Shown here: positions 62,620 to 64,000 of the stretch, piece after piece
Position numbering within the stretch: position 1 is the stretch's first letter
Layout: each line of letters starts with the position of its first letter
NCBI GenBank assembly: GCA_003225175.1
Contig: QIBA01000031.1
Coordinates: 1 to 64,000, forward strand
Source of the DNA: Acidobacteriota bacterium
GTDB lineage: Bacteria > Acidobacteriota > Terriglobia > Terriglobales > Acidobacteriaceae
Direction: 5' to 3'
DNA: 64,000 nt
The notes under the pieces: model-generated
Told to the model about the DNA's origin: nothing
Databases searched by the model: none
Seen by the model: the letters and a program-made list of their open reading frames with translations, nothing else
Translations under genes and position numbers: made by a program

Positions 62620-63693
62620 TTATCTCGTTAGGCTTGAAGCCCACGACTCAAACGTCGGTTTGAGAGCGTCGAATTTCTTCCGAATTGCGGAATAGTTGAC
62701 GTTCATGTACTTGATGTTTTCAATCCGCTTCACCCGTTCTGGTGTCTCGATACCGGCAAGCAAAGGTGTCTGAGCGCAAGGCGAGTAGGCGAGTTTCCTT
62801 TGGACCGCTGGCGTAAGCAAGTAATCTATGAGCTTCTTGCCATTGTCTGGATGATGTCCTCCTCGGATGAGCGTGACCGCATTTGCAACAAAAAATAATC
62901 CAATCTGATTTTTCTGCTGGTCTGGGTAGATGATTTGAACGTTATGGCTTTTGGCCTTGGCCGAAAATGCATCATCGATATCCACGAGACTGAAGCTTGC
63001 CTTGCCGGCGGCAACTGCATCGGCACTGTCACTGTTGCCGGGAGAGAACTTCACACCGTTATCCCTTATTCTCGTCAGAAATTTCTTAGCTCGTTCGTCA
63101 CCCCAAAGTTGAAAAAGTGCGGTTAGCGTGAAGCCGGTGGTATTCAATAGTGGGTTGGCCAAAACCGCGCGGTCCTTCCACTGAGCATCTGCATAGGCCT
63201 CGAGGGACGTGGGTTGCACCGGGTCCGGATTGTTCACGAGCAGCACCCTAGCCCGCGCCGAAAACGCCGTCCAATATCCCTCAGGATCTTTGAAAATGGC
63301 GGGCAGCTTCTGCGCGTTCGTAGACAGGTATGGAGTCGAGATTCCTTTTTCCTTAAGGAGGTCAGGATGAATCGGCTCATTCGCCCAATAAACATCTGCT
63401 TGGGGATTATCCTTTTCCGCTAGCAAGCGCTTCATCACCTGCTCAGCCGCCTCTTTGTCGTAAACGGCATTGACGCGAATACCACTATCATGTTCGAAAT
63501 CGTGCAGGATTGGTTCGGAACAGATTTGGTCTTCGCTCGAGTAGACGACGACGCTGCTGTCGCTCTCCGCGGCCAGGCAGGCAGCCAACACTGCAACTAC
63601 AAAACCTAAGCCAATGAAAGGCAAAGCGTGCCTAAATATTCGGGACTGTAGCCCCGACTTCCTCTGATGATGTAGCGATGTAGTCATTGGCAA
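62620..63693 (-). CDS. extracellular solute-binding lipoprotein, Fe(III)-type
   Basis: 357 residues; signal with lipobox LAAC (residue 39). The COG1840-type fold shows VVVYSSEDQICSEPILHDFEHDSGIRVNAVYD at the start, then QADVYWANEP, LVNNPDPVQP and GNSDSADAVAAGKASFSLVDIDDAFSAKA. FbpA-like proteins bind ferric iron with tyrosines (here Y and E of VYDKEA, and Y-rich parts later), but phosphonate or thiamine relatives exist, so the ligand is uncertain. The permease and ATPase are not in this window. First gene of a run with three propellers. Confidence 0.85.
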   Translation of the reverse strand: MPMTTSLHHQRKSGLQSRIFRHALPFIGLGFVVAVLAACLAAESDSSVVVYSSEDQICSEPILHDFEHDSGIRVNAVYDKEAAEQVMKRLLAEKDNPQADVYWANEPIHPDLLKEKGISTPYLSTNAQKLPAIFKDPEGYWTAFSARARVLLVNNPDPVQPTSLEAYADAQWKDRAVLANPLLNTTGFTLTALFQLWGDERAKKFLTRIRDNGVKFSPGNSDSADAVAAGKASFSLVDIDDAFSAKAKSHNVQIIYPDQQKNQIGLFFVANAVTLIRGGHHPDNGKKLIDYLLTPAVQRKLAYSPCAQTPLLAGIETPERVKRIENIKYMNVNYSAIRKKFDALKPTFESWASSLTR

Positions 63694-63837
63694 AAGGCAG
63701 CTACGACATACTCCAACCGCGAAAAGCTTAGCAATAGGCGGATGCCCAGGGACATAAAACCGACATTAATTTCGTTTTAGTAGGCTCTTTGAGCGAGCGT
63801 TACGAATACATTGAAGCAGTTCCACGGCAATGCTTTA

Positions 63838-64000
63838 ATGGCGAGATTGCAAAGAACCACTATTGTCTCTCGCGGTGCTTTCATCGCTTTGCTCGGCTTT
63901 ACCCTATTGCCGTTCGACCCAGGGTTCGCAATCGAAACCATACAGGCAACATTGTCCTCGGGGCCCATCAAACTCGACGGAAAGTTGGACGAACCCGAGT
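63838..64000 (+). CDS. partial gene: CBM9/DUF5916-like exported protein, N-terminus
   Basis: The window ends after 54 codons. From ATG 63838: signal-like AFIALLGFTLLPFDPGFA, then IKLDGKLDEPE, the first strand of carbohydrate-binding module 9-like domains (consensus IDGxLDExxW). In Acidobacteriota this start usually leads a long outer-membrane DUF5916 protein. Divergent from the substrate-binding lipoprotein across 144 bp, which may hold shared control. Confidence 0.75.
   Translation, partial: MARLQRTTIVSRGAFIALLGFTLLPFDPGFAIETIQATLSSGPIKLDGKLDEPE

Overview
The window looks like the chromosome of a soil-type Acidobacteriota (Terriglobia-like), probably a draft or metagenome contig. Indications are four large Oar-type TonB-dependent receptors with an N-terminal carboxypeptidase-regulatory-like domain, two CRTAC1-type proteins (VCBS/FG-GAP repeats plus ASPIC/UnbV), many exported TPR proteins, a seven-haem cytochrome, UPF0182, CHRD and YncE-type propellers. 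This is inferred from gene content; no rRNA gene is present to place it. No CRISPR array, intact tRNA or complete insertion sequence was seen.

Layout. 1-8.5 kb: a UPF0182 membrane protein, a methyltransferase, a DoxX protein and a CHRD protein among many broken genes (signal peptidase fragment, truncated winged-helix regulator, galactose-oxidase C-terminus, orphan signal peptide). 8.5-12.7 kb: a PIN toxin/antitoxin pair with a frameshifted toxin, a TetR-ABC1 kinase operon with two palindromic operators, and a decayed glycosyltransferase. 12.8-29.8 kb: the best organised block. A LacI regulator (22.6 kb) lies between two promoters that each carry the same twin operator. One promoter faces a minus-strand run of GH31 glycosidase, two TPR proteins, CRTAC1 and heptahaem cytochrome, the last four with overlapping ends. 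The other drives a TonB-dependent receptor that ends at a strong terminator. A second CRTAC1 gene and a second TPR pair flank the block. My reading is a sugar-responsive system linking oligosaccharide uptake and cleavage to a periplasmic or surface electron-transfer module; this coupling is inference.

30.5-30.8 kb holds two tRNA 3' halves (Pro-CGG, Asp-GTC), each cut at the anticodon loop, as tyrosine-integrase sites often are. 31-40.3 kb is a regulator-rich stretch: two AraC proteins, a small HTH protein with an operator, an ECF sigma factor with SnoaL tail and its SRPBCC neighbour, OsmC, an ACT/ArsR divergent pair, a methyltransferase and a frameshifted phosphoesterase. 40.3-41 kb carries an IS-transposase remnant.

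41-51.7 kb has two paralogous secreted S9-like hydrolases interleaved with two TonB-dependent receptors, then a chimeric ruin in which a receptor pseudogene runs into a copy of the 3' end of a PIG-L deacetylase gene. 51.9-63.7 kb is all minus strand: iron-type substrate-binding lipoprotein, three tandem YncE-like propellers, TonB-dependent receptor, translationally coupled PIG-L deacetylase, single-domain response regulator and a beta-barrel-like protein. The right edge cuts a gene with a CBM9-like start.

A degenerate repeat of about 25-50 bp (five copies) recurs in intergenic or decayed DNA and is not explained by any gene.
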